Shown here: piece by piece, positions 33,213 through 45,557 of the stretch
Layout of the letters: every line of letters begins with the position of its first letter
Numbering within the stretch: the first letter of the stretch is position 1
Assembly: GCA_036365515.1 (NCBI GenBank)
Contig: CM070875.1
Coordinates: forward strand, 95,295,128 to 95,359,127
Direction: 5' to 3'
Source of the DNA: Torymus aiolomorphi
Lineage: Eukaryota; Arthropoda; Insecta; Hymenoptera; Torymidae
Length of the DNA stretch: 64,000 bases
Position numbers and translations under genes: made by a program
The notes under the pieces: model-generated
Told to the model about the DNA's origin: nothing
Database searches by the model: none
What the model saw: only the letters and a program-made list of their open reading frames with translations

Positions 33213-33767
33213 TCAGACAATGTGCCCAAGATACTCAACCTCACGTTGAAAGAAAATGCATTTTTTCCTATTCAGCTTCAAATTGGCATTTCGAATTCTT
33301 ACAAAAATCGTATGCATATTATCTAACATCTCGTAGAACGATTTAGCCATAATGATAACATCATCTAGATAAATTAAACAGATATCATTTAGAAGATCTC
33401 GGAGTATTTTCTCCATCAATTGTTCAAAAGTAGCTGGAGAATTCCATAGTCCAAAAGCCATAACGACGAAATGCGACAAACCATTACCAATTGAAAAAGC
33501 TGTCTTTTCTCTATCTTCTGGGCGAATCTTAACTTGCCAATACCCGCTTTTAAGATCTAAAGTCGAGAACCAAGACTTACCAGCTAATTTATCTAGAGTT
33601 TGGTCAATTTTAGGTAATGGATATGAATCTTTAATCATCCTGTCATTTAATTTTCGGAAATCTACGCAAAATCTCCAAGGGCCGTCCTTTTTCTTTTTCA
33701 ATACTTGGAGAACACCAAAAACTAGAAGATTCTTCGATAACCCCTTGTTTTGCATGCCATTAATCAT
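33213..33767 (-). pseudogene. Gypsy reverse transcriptase
   Basis: Classical Ty3/Gypsy RT motifs: WRFCVDFRKLND, YPLPKIDQTLDKLAG, FSTLDLKSGYWQV (motif A), MAFGLWNSPATFEQLME (motif B), CLIYLDDVIIMAKS (motif C, YLDD intact) and EVEYLGHIV. The fingers region upstream is broken. Confidence 0.93.
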
Positions 33768-34017
33768 CTGATTAATCTCTGTTTGTAAATGAAAAGGAAG
33801 ATGACGAACCGATTGTTTGATAGGATGAGGATCACTAAGTTCAATTTTGTGCTCAATGATATTACATTTCCCTGCAACATCATCATCTTCAGAAATATCC
33901 TCGAAATTAACTAAAAGCTGGGCAAATTTCTCTTTCTGTGACGAATCTAAATTTCATGAATTATCTTCGAAGACATCTTTCAACAAATCTGGTAATTCCT
34001 TAGCCCTCTCCATAATT

Positions 34018-34524
34018 CTAACATTTCTGTTCTTCAGTATTACTGCCAGTTGTGCTTGGGGTATTTTGGAAAATTTTGTTTATTGATTCTGTAATTTCAG
34101 TTTTACTTAAGAAATTACACCCAAGTATACAATCATCAGCAATATCTGCAACATAAACGACCATCTGAACTGAATGTTGGCCTAAATCAATTCGGACAAC
34201 TGTTTTAAACTTGACAGGAACATCTTCACCAGTGGGATACTTCAAATTTTATCCATCAAGGGGAATCCAATGACAGCGTGGTTCAACAAATTTAGAATTT
34301 AAAATCGTCACATCTGAACCTGAATCTATATTCAAAATACATGATTTCTTATCCACACTGCCATCAAACTCGAAAGTCTTTAAATTTCGAAGAACCCTAC
34401 AAACACGTGTATTCGAATCATCAGGTTCAACAGCATCGTGATTAGGAGCCTGTTCATTGAATGTTAAACTCGCTCCTGAAAGTTTAACATGACCTAGTTT
34501 CCCTGTTCCGGACATCATGAGCAT
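34018..34524 (-). pseudogene. Gypsy protease region
   Basis: Two frames. 34249-34524 carries CILNIDSGSDVTILNSKF with the aspartic-protease DSG motif; 34018-34245 carries DIADDCILGCNFL, the second conserved element of retroviral-type proteases. A TAA between them (about 34246) breaks the gene. Confidence 0.85.
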
Positions 34525-34818
34525 GTGTGTCCTTTCTTATGACAGCCCCAACACTCAAGATTCTTCAACAATTCTTGATGATTCAATGGCTGATCCTGTT
34601 TCTCAACGTCTTTCCCACCAATCTGAGTCTTTCTCGAAAATTTTTGGGTGTTTTGGAACCTTTGATATTCTGTTGCGAAATTGAGTTCCTATTCTGCTCC
34701 TTGATAACTTTAACTTCCAAAGACCGCGCAAGAGCAACCTTAAGCGAGGTTATGCGCTCTAATTGAAGAGTTTCCCTAACTCCAGTATTGTAGATACCGA
34801 TAATAAATTGAGAACAAG

Positions 34819-35190
34819 CTATCTTATTTGTACCTCTAATGAATATTCAGGATATGCAAATGCTGCTAACTTCTCTACATCAGCTGCTAATGTAGGAAGA
34901 TTCGCCCCCGACTTTTGACGCCTATTTTGGAATAAAGAATAAATAATTGATTTTAAATGTTCATCGAAACGTGCCTCTAATTTTTCTAACAAGGTCTTCA
35001 AATCCAAAGTCTCAATATCCTTAAAGCTACTCAAAACGCTTTTCGCCTTATTACGCAAAGAAGCAGCTAAAGCTACCATATTTTTTCATCATTCCAATTT
35101 TTAGACCTTGCAATTAAATTGAACTGATTCAAATATTCAGACAGAGGAGTCGTACCATCATAAATATCAGGTTTCAGGTTATAACCTAAC
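34819..35190 (-). pseudogene. Gypsy gag, truncated
   Basis: Reads LGYNLKPDIYDGTTPLSEYL, then MVALAASLRNKAKSVLSSF, and KTLLEKLEARFDEHLKS. This matches the capsid part of Gypsy Gag. The N-terminal half and the 5' LTR are missing, with the break at about 35190-35210. A zinc knuckle is expected in 34527-34766 but is disrupted. Confidence 0.82.
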
Positions 35191-35274
35191 CAAAGATTCA
35201 ATATATTTAGTTTGACTTAAAGTCGTCTTACTTCTATGTTCACTATAATCTAAGTCTATTACTATATATTATCC

Positions 35275-35940
35275 AATTTTTCCAAGAATTTTCAATGAAA
35301 ATTTTTGCATTAACTTATCTTTTATTTCATTTATTTTAATTTTATCTCTACAACTAATTAACAAATTATCTACAAAAACTAGTAAATATATTGGATCTTT
35401 GCCTGTATTGTTCACATACAAACAGTAATCATACTTACTTCTATCAAAATTTAGCCTTTTTACATATTCGTTAAAACATTCATACCATGCTGGAGGGCTT
35501 TCCCTGAGTCCGTACAACGCTTTTCGTAGTTTACAAACTTTGTTGTTTTCAACTTCATAGCCTTTCGGTACATTCACATACACTTCAGATTTCACATTCC
35601 TATTCAAGAACGCCGTTTCTACGGCCATTTGTTCGATGAACAACTTATTTTTGCAAGAATAGGACAAAAAAATTTTTAATGTTTGCATTTTTCCTACAGG
35701 AGAATAAACATTTTCAACGTATTCTTTCTGTTGCAAGCCTCTAACAACTAATCCAGCTTTACATGTGTTATCGTTTTTCTTTTTGTAGACCCATTTAACA
35801 TCAATTATTTCTTTGTCTATAGGTCTATCTACAATTTCCCATGTGTAATTTCTAACTAACCTTAATATCTCTTTATTCATTGCAATTTGCCATTCATGAC
35901 TTTCTTTTGAGTTTAACGCCTCCTCGAATGTACTAGGAGT
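35275..35940 (-). pseudogene. Copia reverse transcriptase, C-terminally truncated
   Basis: Motifs: NEEILRLV-like start with TWEIVDRP, DVKWVYKKKND, VYSPVGKMQTLKIFLSYS, AVETAFLNRNVKSEVYV, LRKALYGLRESPPAWYECF and YLLVFVDNLLISC. The catalytic box is FVDN where the family has YVDD, so the second aspartate is replaced. The protein ends at KILGKIG where homologues continue, marking the truncation. Confidence 0.9.
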
Positions 35941-36149
35941 ATTCGCATCTACATAATTTACATAAATAAAGTGTGAAACGAGATTTCCAAATCTATTTAC
36001 TGGACTTTTCTTTCTGTCAGATTTTCTCAGTACTTTTAGATATTGTCTATTAGTTTCGGATTCGTTACTTTCAAAATTCTCACAATTCTCGTTGTTTGTT
36101 TGATTATTATTAACATCATCACTACATATTTCTTCTCCTCTACCAGACT

Positions 36150-37028
36150 CTACCCTTCATTTTCCGAATTTACTATTACACGATCCTTTTCATCATCAGA
36201 TTTTTCTAAGAAAATTAATTCAATATTCTGTTCAACGACTTCAACGTGTCTAGCATTAATTATTCTATTATTTGTAAGGACTCTGTAACTATTTTCAGTA
36301 TATCCTACTAGTACGCCTAATTCTGCTTTATTATCCCATTTGCTTTGTCTTAATGCTTCTGGCTCTCTTACGAAAACTCTACTGACGTAAATTTTTAAGT
36401 GTTGAACACTGGGCTTTTTGTCGAAGAATATTTCATAAGGAGTCTTGTTATCTTTTGTATTAGCAATCGTTCTGTTTTTTAGGTAAGCTACAGTTTTTAT
36501 TACTTCCGGCCAGTATCTCCTATGTATCGTAGCTTCCCTAATCAAGCACTTACCTATGTCCATAGCTGACCTATTGTATCTTTCCGCTACGCCATTTAAT
36601 TCATGGACATAGGGTGGACAAGGTTGTAATTGAATCCCTTTGAATTTAATAAACTCATAAATATCTTTGTTTAAATATTCTTTTCCATTGTTACATTGTA
36701 ACTTTTTTACTCTTTTATTCAAAATGTTTTCAACTTGATTAACAAATTCTATAAAGCAACTTGCAGTTTCTGACTTGTTTTTAATACAAAAACTTCTAGT
36801 GAAATTACTGTAATCATCTATGAATGTTAGAAAGTATTTTTCACCACCATAACCTATAGTGTTATGTGGTCCATTTAAATCTGTATGTATTAATTCCAAA
36901 ATTTCACTAGTTTTTGATCTGTCATTTTTAAATGGTACATTTGACATTTTACTCTCAATGCAGTTTGCGCATTTCATATCAATGTTTTCTATTTTACTTG
37001 GCAAGCCTATTGCTAATTTATCATTCAC
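36150..37028 (-). pseudogene. Copia integrase
   Basis: A 292-codon frame holds the zinc-binding CANCIESKMSNV, catalytic Asp in LIHTDLNGPH, KLQCNNGKEYLN and Glu in NGVAERYNRSAMD. The second catalytic Asp (CDNGKEY in the other Copia) is Asn here. The C-terminal part has VSRVFVREPEALRQSKWDN and GVLVGYTENSY. Confidence 0.92.
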
Positions 37029-37090
37029 TAATTTGTTTAGATATTGAAAATTGACGTGGTCTAATGTGCTGTGCCATCTCTCTTTTTCAG

Positions 37091-37558
37091 TTAATTTACG
37101 TTATTTACATATGTTTGATTTGGTATCCTTTTGTTTACAAGACTTTTCATAAAGTACAAATTTTCCTTTTTATATGCAATAGCTAATAAATTTCTATATT
37201 TATTATAAATTTTGGCATTTTCATTTCTGGCTCCTACTGTATAATTTTGAGTTATTTTAGATAAACTTAATAAATTTTGCTTAATTCCGTTTACATAGTA
37301 TACATTATTTAAAACAATATTTGAAACGTTATAATAATTTTTGAACTGTACTTCTATGTTGCCTACTTTCGTAGCTTTTAAGATTTTTTCATCCGGTAAT
37401 TTAACATTTATAGGTTCTTTCAAGTTTACATAATTATCAAAAAATTTATCATTTTGTACTATGTGATCAGTGCACCCACTGTCTAATAACCATAGTAATT
37501 CGATAGAGTTTTGGTTAAATTCGCATCCTGTTACCAGATTAATTTGCGTGTTACCCAA
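37091..37558 (-). pseudogene. Copia protease and linker
   Basis: ELLWLLDSGCTDHIVQNDKF gives the aspartic-protease DSG motif. KLPDEKILKATKVGNI and NNVYYVNGIKQNLLSLSKI are typical of Copia proteases. Frame breaks separate it from gag and from the integrase. Confidence 0.9.
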
Positions 37559-38215
37559 GCTTCAGTTGAGTCTGCTTCTGTAGTTGTTGCTGAGTGTTGT
37601 TCACTAGATGCTTCGCCTTTCTGTTGATCTGGATGTCTGCCTGCGCCTCGCCCTCTGCCAGGTTGAGCGACTCGACTTCGGCTGTTGCCTCTCTATCCGT
37701 AGTTTGGACGACCTCGTTGGGCACCTCTGCCCCTGTTGCCCTGTTGACCCTTTTGACTCCAACAGTCCTTTTGTCGGTGGCCAGTTTTTCCACAGGAAAA
37801 GCATTACCCTTCGAACTTAGCTGTAAAAGTACTCATATTATCTTTTTTATCAAATTCATTTTTTGAAATGTTCTTTTCTTTAATTTTAGATTTGATATAA
37901 TCTACTGTCCTTTGTTGCTCCAGTATGACGTCTATGAAATCTCCAATGTAGCTGTAGCTTGGTGGTAATGCTCGAATTAAGTATCTCATCTTTTCGGCTT
38001 CTTCTATATTTCCACCAGCTGCCTTGAAATCGTTCACTGCCTTTTCGAATTCCACAAAAAATTCATCCACTCGATCATAATTCTTGAGTTTGATTTCTTC
38101 CAGTTTTCCTCTATATATTATTTGTAATGAGGTGGATTGCGTCAAATATATCTTGTCGAACTGAGTTATCGTCTCACGAGCAGTTGTGCAGTCTGTAACT
38201 GTCGATGTAATATCA
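37551..38215 (-). pseudogene. Copia gag, N-terminally truncated
   Basis: The 37804-38145 frame has YRGKLEEIKLKNYDRVDEF, ALPPSYSYIGDFIDV and RTVDYIKSKIKEKN. The zinc knuckle follows with C-x2-C-GKTGHRQKDC (about 37755-37805) across a frame change, then a Q/R-rich tail. Upstream, DCTTARETITQFDKIYL continues to about 38215, where homology stops. Confidence 0.86.
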
Positions 38216-38689
38216 GATCTCTTTAATTAGTTTAATCGGTCGGCGACGGAGCTGTATAAGTGCTAATGAATTATTGTTTATAACAATAAAAATAATTTTT
38301 TTTTATTTTTCGACAAACACACAGCTGTCTTACGGCTAAAAAGCGTCAAATTCCTGTGCCACTATCGTGTCGATAGCGCTCGTCCTTCCTGGGTTTCAGT
38401 GAGGTGACCTGCTATCTTCATACGAAGCTGACAGTACTATTGTTATCATAAATGAAAAAATAATACTTCACTATTGGAAAGTGCCTAGTTTTTTTATGGC
38501 AAAAAAGCGGCAAATTCCTATGTAAGTGCCGTTGTGATATCTGTTGTTTTTAACTAGTTTTATACAGGTGCTCTGCCAACTTCGGTGGAAGTTAGCAGAA
38601 CATTTGCGTTTTTTTAAAAAAATGGTCGCCGCAAAATTATCAATTCCACAGATAATTTACGGATAACTTACGGCAAATTATCCAATAGT
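38216..38689. other. Junction DNA between Copia and Helitron
   Basis: Two diverged direct repeats (aaaaagcgtcaaattcctgtg and aaaaaagcggcaaattccta) lie at about 38337 and 38500. A second pair (gtgctctgccaacttc and gtgttctgccaacttc) lies at 38567 and 38708. No gene; these may belong to the Helitron's 5' side. Confidence 0.45.
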
Positions 38690-40737
38690 TTGTTTTACCT
38701 TGTGTTAAAAGTGTTCTGCCAACTTCAAAGACGTGGTAGAAGCCATACTGTCATTCATTTAGCCGTACATACCGAGAAGCAACAAAAAATTTTTTTCGAA
38801 GAAAATAAAGGATTTGAAGCTTTGCGTAATAGAGAAACTACTTTAACAGCGTGGTTTAAATTAAACAAAATCGATCAGTTTGCGAAAAATATAAAATATG
38901 TTGAAATTCCTCGATATTATGGATTTACCAAATCTAAAGTATGAAAACGTAGAGAACGCAATAAACAATTTGATGCGATTAGGCGATTAAATATTGTTTC
39001 ACCTAAAGATAATGAAAGATTTTTTCTTAAATTACTGTTGAACCGCATAAAAGGTGCTACTTGTTTTAAGGATTTACGAACATTTAATAACGTCTCATAT
39101 GAAACATATAAAGAAGCAGCACTTACTATGGGTTTAATAGAAGATGATTCCCAAATTTATATTATTTTTGATGAAGCAAGTAATATCATGCTTCCTTTCC
39201 AATTACGTAAATTCTTTGCATGGTTTATCTTAGCTGAAAATATTCAAGGTAACTTAATTTGAAATAAATTCAAAAAAATTTTTACTGGAGATTTTAAAGA
39301 AAATAAAGAAAATAATGCTTTGTCACACATTCAAAATATCTTACAAACTGAAGATAAAAGTTGTAAAGATTATTATAGTTTACCTGAACCAACAATAAAT
39401 AGTATCGAAGAAAGTCCTGAAAATTTAGCAAACAGTAAAAATCTTTTTGAAATTTTGTTTAATCAATTAACTACTAATCAAAGATTAATTTTTAATGAAA
39501 TTATAACTAACAAAAATAAAATTTATTTTATTGATGGACCTGGAGGTTCAGGAAAAACTTTCATATACAAGACTTTAATATATCATTTTTTACCTTTGAA
39601 TAAAAAAATTTTATCTATGGCTTGGACAGGAATCGCATCTATTTTATTACCTAGAGGAATGACAAGTCATCGTACTTTTAGACTTCCTTTAGATTTAAAC
39701 AGTATTGAAAGTGCTTTTCTAAAATTAGAATCAGATAAAAAAAAATTACGGGAAGTAGATATTATAGTTTGGGATGAAGCATCAATGATCCCAAAAAAGC
39801 TTTGGAAATTGTTGATCAAACACTCAAAGATATATGTTACAGTGATGTTCAATTTGGTGGTAAATTGATAGTATTAGGAGGCGATTTTAGACAAATTCTG
39901 CCAGTCCTAAAACATGGTTACCGAGACAGTATAGTACAGGACGCAATCAAATTTTCTCATTTATGGCCTCTCTTTAAAGTTTTAAAATTAACTGAAAATA
40001 TTCGGACAAAAAATAAACAATTTGCTTCATTTTTATTAGAGTTAGGTGAAAGTAAAATTAATCCATTTATAGTTCCAAATAAATGGAAGACCGAAAATGT
40101 ATGTAATAAAATTTATGATGATATCAATCTCGAAAATTCCGTAGATCGTATAATATTAGCTCCACATAATGACGATACTAAACTTATAAATAATAAAGTT
40201 TTGAACTTATTACATGGTAAAACACGTACATATTATAGTTTAGATTAACCAATAGAAATGCTTAATAATATTAGAGAAGGTCTACCACCACACGAATTGA
40301 AATTAAAAATAAATGGAATTGTAATGGTAATCAGAAATATAAGTATATCAGAAGGAATGTGTAATGGTACACGCTTAAAAATTACGGGTTTATTTAATCA
40401 TAATATTAAAACCGAAATAATTACGGGTGAAAGGAACGGTGAAGAAGTTTTTATACCACGAATAACATTAAATACTGGAGATTCTTCTTCATTTCTGTTC
40501 ACACTTTTTAGAAAACAATTTCCACTTGTATTAGCTTTTGCTATAACAATAAATAAATCTGAAGGTCAGAGTTTTAATTCTTTAGGTATTTACATTAGAC
40601 GACCTTTATTTTCACATGGCCAATTATATGTTGCTTTGTCCCGATGTAAAATTCCTAACAATATATTTATTGAAAATCTTTTAGAAATTTCCTCAATAAT
40701 TGATAACATTGTTTGGAAAGAAATTTTTGACGTTTAA
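38690..40737 (+). pseudogene. Helitron PIF1-like helicase (Rep domain missing)
   Basis: Helitrons replicate by rolling circle with a Rep-helicase protein. Here only the C-terminal helicase half is seen. 38740-39260 holds the pre-helicase region (TAWFKLN, VEIPRYYGF, ERFFLKLLLNRIKGAT, FKDLRTFNNVSYETYKEAA). 39320-39868 holds Walker A GPGGSGKTF and Walker B VWDEASM. A frame change follows, then KLIVLGGDFRQILPVLKHG, LTENIRT and IILAPHNDD (39802-40248), a stop at 40248, and a last piece with GLPPHELKLKINGIVMVIRN, FAITINKSEGQSFNSL and LYVALSRCKIPNNI (40258-40737). All helicase motifs are recognisable, but the gene has at least three breaks. No HUH-type Rep is visible upstream. Confidence 0.9.
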
Positions 40738-41129
40738 TCTATACTTTTTAATATATTTTTTTAAGAATTATTATTATTTTTTTTTGTTTTTTTATATATT
40801 TATATGTAAATTTATATAGATTAAAATATCCCCAAATAAATTTATATCAATAATCATTTTATTTATAACATTATTCTTTTACGAAAGTATAAGACATGTT
40901 GTACTTTCTTATAAGCATAATATCATATAAATAATCTGATTGTTTTGTTACATATAATAAAAAAAATTCAATATAAATATATTTATATGAAATATTTTTT
41001 TTATTACATGTAATAAAGATGGGAATCAATTTTCATTACATTTATTAAAAAGTATTAATACAAATTGATTAAAATTAATTAAAATTGATAAAATTTATTA
41101 ATGAAAATTGATTCACATCTTCCATGGTG
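40738..41129. other. AT-rich tail of the Helitron region
   Basis: Highly AT-rich with taaattgattaaaattaatt words. I could not identify the CTRR end and hairpin that would mark a Helitron terminus. Confidence 0.4.
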
Positions 41130-41720
41130 GAGGAAGGATGGGATAGGTTGGAGTCAAGGAGGATGGAGGGACGATTCCCATGGTTTTTAGGGCTATTGGC
41201 GATGAATTCCATGGTTGGGTTTAGACTTATTATATAAAAAATGATTAACAATAATTTTATATGATTTTGGCATGTCTCATTATCATATATAATTATTATT
41301 ATTTGTTATATAAAACACCTAAGCACAATAAAATCAAAAATTCAACGCGCCCATAACAGTGCCTCAGTGGTGGTGTGGAAAGCCGTTAAATGTAGTAAAT
41401 AAAAAGAGCTGAAGAACTGACTATACGCAAGATATCTATGATGAATTATATGCGAAGGAATAGGTGGAGGGGCAGATGGAGCGGTCGGTGGAGTGGACGT
41501 GGAGCGGGGTGGAGCGGGCTGGAGCGGGCTGGAGCGGGGTGGCGCGGGGTGGATCGGGGTGGATGGGAGGTGGAGGGGCAGACACCCTTCAAAATAACGT
41601 AAAATTTGAAAGAATTTCACGGTAAAAAGTGGAGGCAAAGTGGAGGGCAAATAGAGCGGGGTGGGGCGGGGTGGAGCGGGGTGGAAGGGGTAGGTACCCA
41701 TTTTGAGCCTTGCAACTATA
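41130..41720. repeat. G-rich minisatellites (ggagcggggtgg-type)
   Basis: 41470-41575 and 41655-41695 consist of degenerate ~11-bp units such as ggagcggggt and ggagcgggct. A related ggaggatggaggg run lies at 41130-41180. The minus strand is open as a proline-rich frame (41342-41701), a repeat artefact. Confidence 0.8.
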
Positions 41721-41884
41721 TAATATAGGAATATATATATTATATATTGTTTTTTAATGAGTGGAAGTTGGATTGTGGACTGTAGAGGTTCAATTAAAAG
41801 ACGGCTTTTCGTGTAGAAAAAAGTTGATGTTTATTGAAGTCCGTCCGATGTTGAATTCCGAACATTCCGCCCACCTTCGTCGGA

Positions 41885-43252
41885 TTGGCGAACGGACTTC
41901 AATTGGCAGGATGGGGACGTATAACCTTGGCGAAGGGGCGGCGAAGAGTTGTGATGGCCGTGCGCAGATCGATCGCGCCGGTGATGCCGTCACTCCCTGG
42001 GTGGATAGCGATGACACGAGCGAGGGGCCACTTTGCATGTTGCTCTCTCCACTTGTGGCGGGGCTGCAATGTAGTCAGATAGTCCATCGACCATCTTCGC
42101 CAGAAGTGTTGAACCAGCTGACTGATCAGAAGCCAGCGCTTGCCTGGTGGGACGTTGACGTTAGTTACATCTTCCTCAGGAACTAAAAAGGGCGAACGCT
42201 AAATGAGAAAGTATGAAGGTGACAGAAATTCAAAGTCAGAAGGATCGTCAGTGAGAGCAATTAATGGTCTGGAGTTAAGGCACGCCATAATTCGGCACAT
42301 AAGAGTAGCAAGTTCGGAAAAAGGGAGAACTTGTTCTCCAATGACTCGACGCATATGATGTTTTGCCGATTTAACAGCGGCTTCCCAAATGCCACCAGAA
42401 TGAGGCGCACTGGGAGGATTGAAGATCCATGAAGTTCCATCTTGAGCAAGAGACTTGGCAATTTGAGTGGAATAAGAGGAAGCAGGGTTAACTATCTGTT
42501 TTAATTGAGTATCTGCACCTACCAAGTTTGTTCCTTGGTCAGAATATAGTTCTTTGCAAAAACCTCTACGTGTAGTAAAACGATGAAAAGACGGACGCTT
42601 CACTGGAGTAATCTTTCACTACTTCTATGTGGATGGCTCTAGTAGCCATCTAGATGAACAGAGCTATATAGCCTTTCATCGTGCCCTTTACTCTAGCCTT
42701 ATTGAGACGAAGATGAATAGGCCCGGCATAATCTACAACTGAACGTTCGAAAGGTAAGGAGGGGCACACTTGAGCCTTAGGCAGCTCACCCATTAATTGA
42801 GAGGACCCTCAACCAGCATGACGTGAACAAGTAGTACATGCTCTAATAATTCTCTTGACCTCAGCTCGACCTTTCACTATCCAGTACCGACGTCTGAGAG
42901 TAGCAAGCGTTAGCTGAACACCACCATGAAGAGTACGCTGATGAGCATCCAGAAATATCAATGTAGTGAAATGACAACCCGCAGGTAAAATAAGAGGATG
43001 CTTAGCATCTTCTTCAAGAAGAGAATGAGAGAGGCGATCGCCCATCCTGAGCAAATGACTTTGTATCATGGGGTTTAGTGGTAACAGAGAGCTTTTAGTC
43101 GAAAGTTTACCTTTCCTACTCAACTGCTGAAGTTCAAGTTTAAAGAAAGCGGTTTGCACTAAATAAGTGAGACAGAGTTGAGGGCTCAGTATCTCTAAAT
43201 ATGACATCGGCGTGGTTATCAGCTGATCGCACGTGATGCCAATACGCGTCAT
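41885..43252 (-). pseudogene. BEL/Pao integrase
   Basis: Pieces: GGVQLTLATLRRRYWIVKGR with IIRACTTCSRHAG (zinc-binding, to 42809); VDYAGPIHLRLNKA (first catalytic Asp, about 42720); ELYSDQGTNLVGAD (second Asp) and PPSAPHSGGIWEAAVKSAK (Glu) at 42199-42603; and the C-terminal FWRRWSMDYLTTLQPRHKW (about 42070), PLARVIAIHPGSDGITGAI. Stops at about 42603 and 42809 break it. Confidence 0.9.
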
Positions 43253-43421
43253 GTAGCAGAATGTGAATCTCTGAGCACCTATTAGCTACAAAAACGCCCC
43301 ATCTAGATTGATGGTCTCTTAGCCAAAAGAGCACATCAGCAGAATCAGACCAAAGATGAATGCTTTCAACCTTTAATGGGAATGACTCAATGAAAGTGTG
43401 AGTCAGTCGTGCAAGTAACAA
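43140..43421 (-). pseudogene. BEL/Pao RNase H-like region
   Basis: IHLWSDSADVLFWLRDHQSR and VFVANRCSEIHILL, then WHHVRSADNHADVIF, match the RNase H segment between RT and integrase in Pao elements. It overlaps the start of the integrase frame. Confidence 0.8.
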
Positions 43422-43584
43422 CGCAGCGTACAGTTCTAAACGAGAGATTCAAACCTCTTGTGCTTGAATTAAGCGCAGGTCGATTACTGTACCATATGCA
43501 AATTTAGATGCATCTGCAAATCCGTGGATTTCAAGAAGTTCACATTGTGGCGTGTATGCGCTCCAGCAAGGGATCTTGATATGA

Positions 43585-44580
43585 CTAATCGAGTGAAGCT
43601 CTTGCAGCCAAGACGATTGGAAATATCGAGAGGAAGTGCTTCATCTCAGCTAACTTTAAGATTAACTTTAAGATATTTTTTTTCCACAATGATTGCATAA
43701 TAATCTTTGCGGTGATTAAAATAGAAGACACCCATCCCATAGGGTCGAAGATGCGAGCTATCCTTGAAAGAACAGAGCATTTGGTAAAAGTCAATTCAAA
43801 AGGGTCATCTTCCATGTGAAAACTAAAGTAACCCGTGTTAGGTTGCCAATATATACCTAAAATTGGTACAGATGTTTCTGAGGCAAATAAAGAAATGGAA
43901 TCTGCAGCTAACAAATTCGAGGGTAGACGAATGAGTAATTCAACATTACTTGAGGTCCACTTTCGAAGATTCAGGTGACCTTGTTTAAAGAGTTGAATTA
44001 ACTCATCTTGTTTTTTTAATGCTTCGTCTAACGAGTATGCACCAGAAAGCACATTATCAGAATACATTTCTGATCGAACAGCTTCAGCTGCGATTGGATA
44101 ATTTTTGCCGTAGCCGTCGGCTAATTTCAAAAGTGTGCATATGGCTAGAAATGGCAAACAGGCCAAGCCATACGTCACTGTAGTCAAGCGATAAATTTGA
44201 ACAGATTCGTTCTTATTGAAGCGCCATAAGATTGATTGATAAGGTTGATCAGATTGTTCGACACCAATTTGTCTGAACATTTTCTCCACGTCAGCGGAAA
44301 AGGCGATTTTGTACCTACGCCAGGCACAAATCAAAGAGACGGGATTTTGCAGAAGATTAGGTCCAACGTGTAGAAGATCGTTGACTGAAACTCCTGATTT
44401 AATCTTACTCGAGCCATCAAACACAGTACGTAATTTGGTTGTCGTACTTGTTTCCTTCCACATACCATGATGTGGTAAGAAGACTTGAGAGTCGTTAGGT
44501 AATGAATCAGAATTCGAAGAGAGGGACATATGACCTAAGTCAGTGTACTCTTCTATGAAATCTGTATAAGCTATTTTCAA
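43585..44580 (-). pseudogene. BEL/Pao reverse transcriptase
   Basis: 331 open codons: LPHHGMWKETSTTTKLRTVF, DGSSKIKSGVSVNDLLHVGP, IAFSADVEKMFRQIGVEQSD (motif A), LTTVTYGLACLPFLAICTL (motif B) and SEMYSDNVLSGAYSLDEA (motif C). The family box is YVDD; here it reads YSDN, with the second catalytic aspartate replaced. FKQGHLNLRKWTSSN and GIYWQP are also diagnostic of Pao elements. Confidence 0.93.
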
Positions 44581-44687
44581 TCTTTTGTCCTTAGCGAAGT
44601 TTGCTTCGAGGCGTAACGCGGCAGAATAAGAGTTTTAGAGGTGAACAGAGAGCTCAGATTTTCTCGATTTTTCCCTTGGAAGACTTA

Positions 44688-45557
44688 CTATGTATCGACC
44701 TGACTCACCTTGACAAGTGGTTTTTTGATAAAAATCCTCGCATGCTTGTTCACAGGCGAATAAGAGTTTTTGTTCACTTTTATTTCCTCCGCTCTCCAAA
44801 AATCTTGTACGAGCTCCAAAAGTTTGGCTTCATGCTCACATTCGTTTGAGCAATGAAGAGATAAAGAGTCTGGCCCGCTTTCTGGGGGTGAAGGGGAGAG
44901 ATTGCCTGTAAGAAGCCAACCAAGTTTAGAACTCAATGCTATTGACTGAAGATTTTGACCCTTAACTATTTGGCTTTCGATAATTTGCGCATAAACGCTA
45001 ACACCGAGAAGAATATCGATGCTAGAGGGTTCGAAATACATGGAATCTGCTAGCTGCAGCCCTCTTAAGTATCTGAAATTAGAAATACCACCAACGACGG
45101 GAGGCTTATAAGAAGATAATTTTGGCAAGACAATCGTATCAACTTCTAGACAATAAGCTGAATCAAAATGAGGTTGTATAGAAAGACAAGCTACTTTAGA
45201 AGACACGGCAGCTGCCTTTTCTCCTATACCTTGAATATGAGTATGACTGGTTCTACAATTTAACAACAATTGATTACACAATGTTTGAGTAATCAGAGAG
45301 ATTTGAGAACTAGGATCAATCAACGTGCGCACTTGAATTTTGGTTCTATTGCGACCAATGGCGTTAACCCTAGCGGTAACCAAGAGTATCAGCACATGTG
45401 GTACTAACACCAGTATTTGAATAGGTTGCTTGATAAGCAGGTTGAATGTCATTAAAAATGACAAGGTTGCCACAGTTTGGGCTTGAAATATTTGGCACTG
45501 AGGCAACTTGATCAGGCGATGTCGAATTAATCGACTGATTAGCTGAATTGCATACAA
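44688..45557 (-). pseudogene. BEL/Pao protease region
   Basis: ALIDPSSQISLITQ-like RTLIDPSSQISLITQTLCNQ marks the retropepsin; the canonical DSGS is DPSS here. DILLGVSVYAQIIE is the second conserved block. The frame overlaps the gag zinc-knuckle frame at its start. Confidence 0.82.

Larger units (their letters stand above)
27377..35190 (-). mobile_element. Ty3/Gypsy retrotransposon, 5'-truncated, interrupted by a PLE
   Basis: Read on the minus strand the order is gag (35190), protease, reverse transcriptase, RNase H, integrase and the 3' LTR (27377-27594). The integrase is cut by the PLE at 28117-31300 and resumes beyond it. No 5' LTR is seen: gag stops abruptly near 35190, where a truncated Copia element begins. 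Stops and frameshifts occur throughout, so it is inactive. Confidence 0.9.
35275..38215 (-). mobile_element. Second Copia element, truncated at both ends
   Basis: Minus-strand order: gag (38215), zinc knuckle, protease, integrase, reverse transcriptase (to 35275). No LTR is visible at either side: the RT is cut in the palm domain near the Gypsy gag, and gag lacks its N-terminus. It is related to, but clearly different from, the Copia element at 15763. Confidence 0.9.

Noticed and set aside
41342..41701. Proline-rich minus-strand frame
   Set aside because: It is a translation of the G-rich minisatellite.
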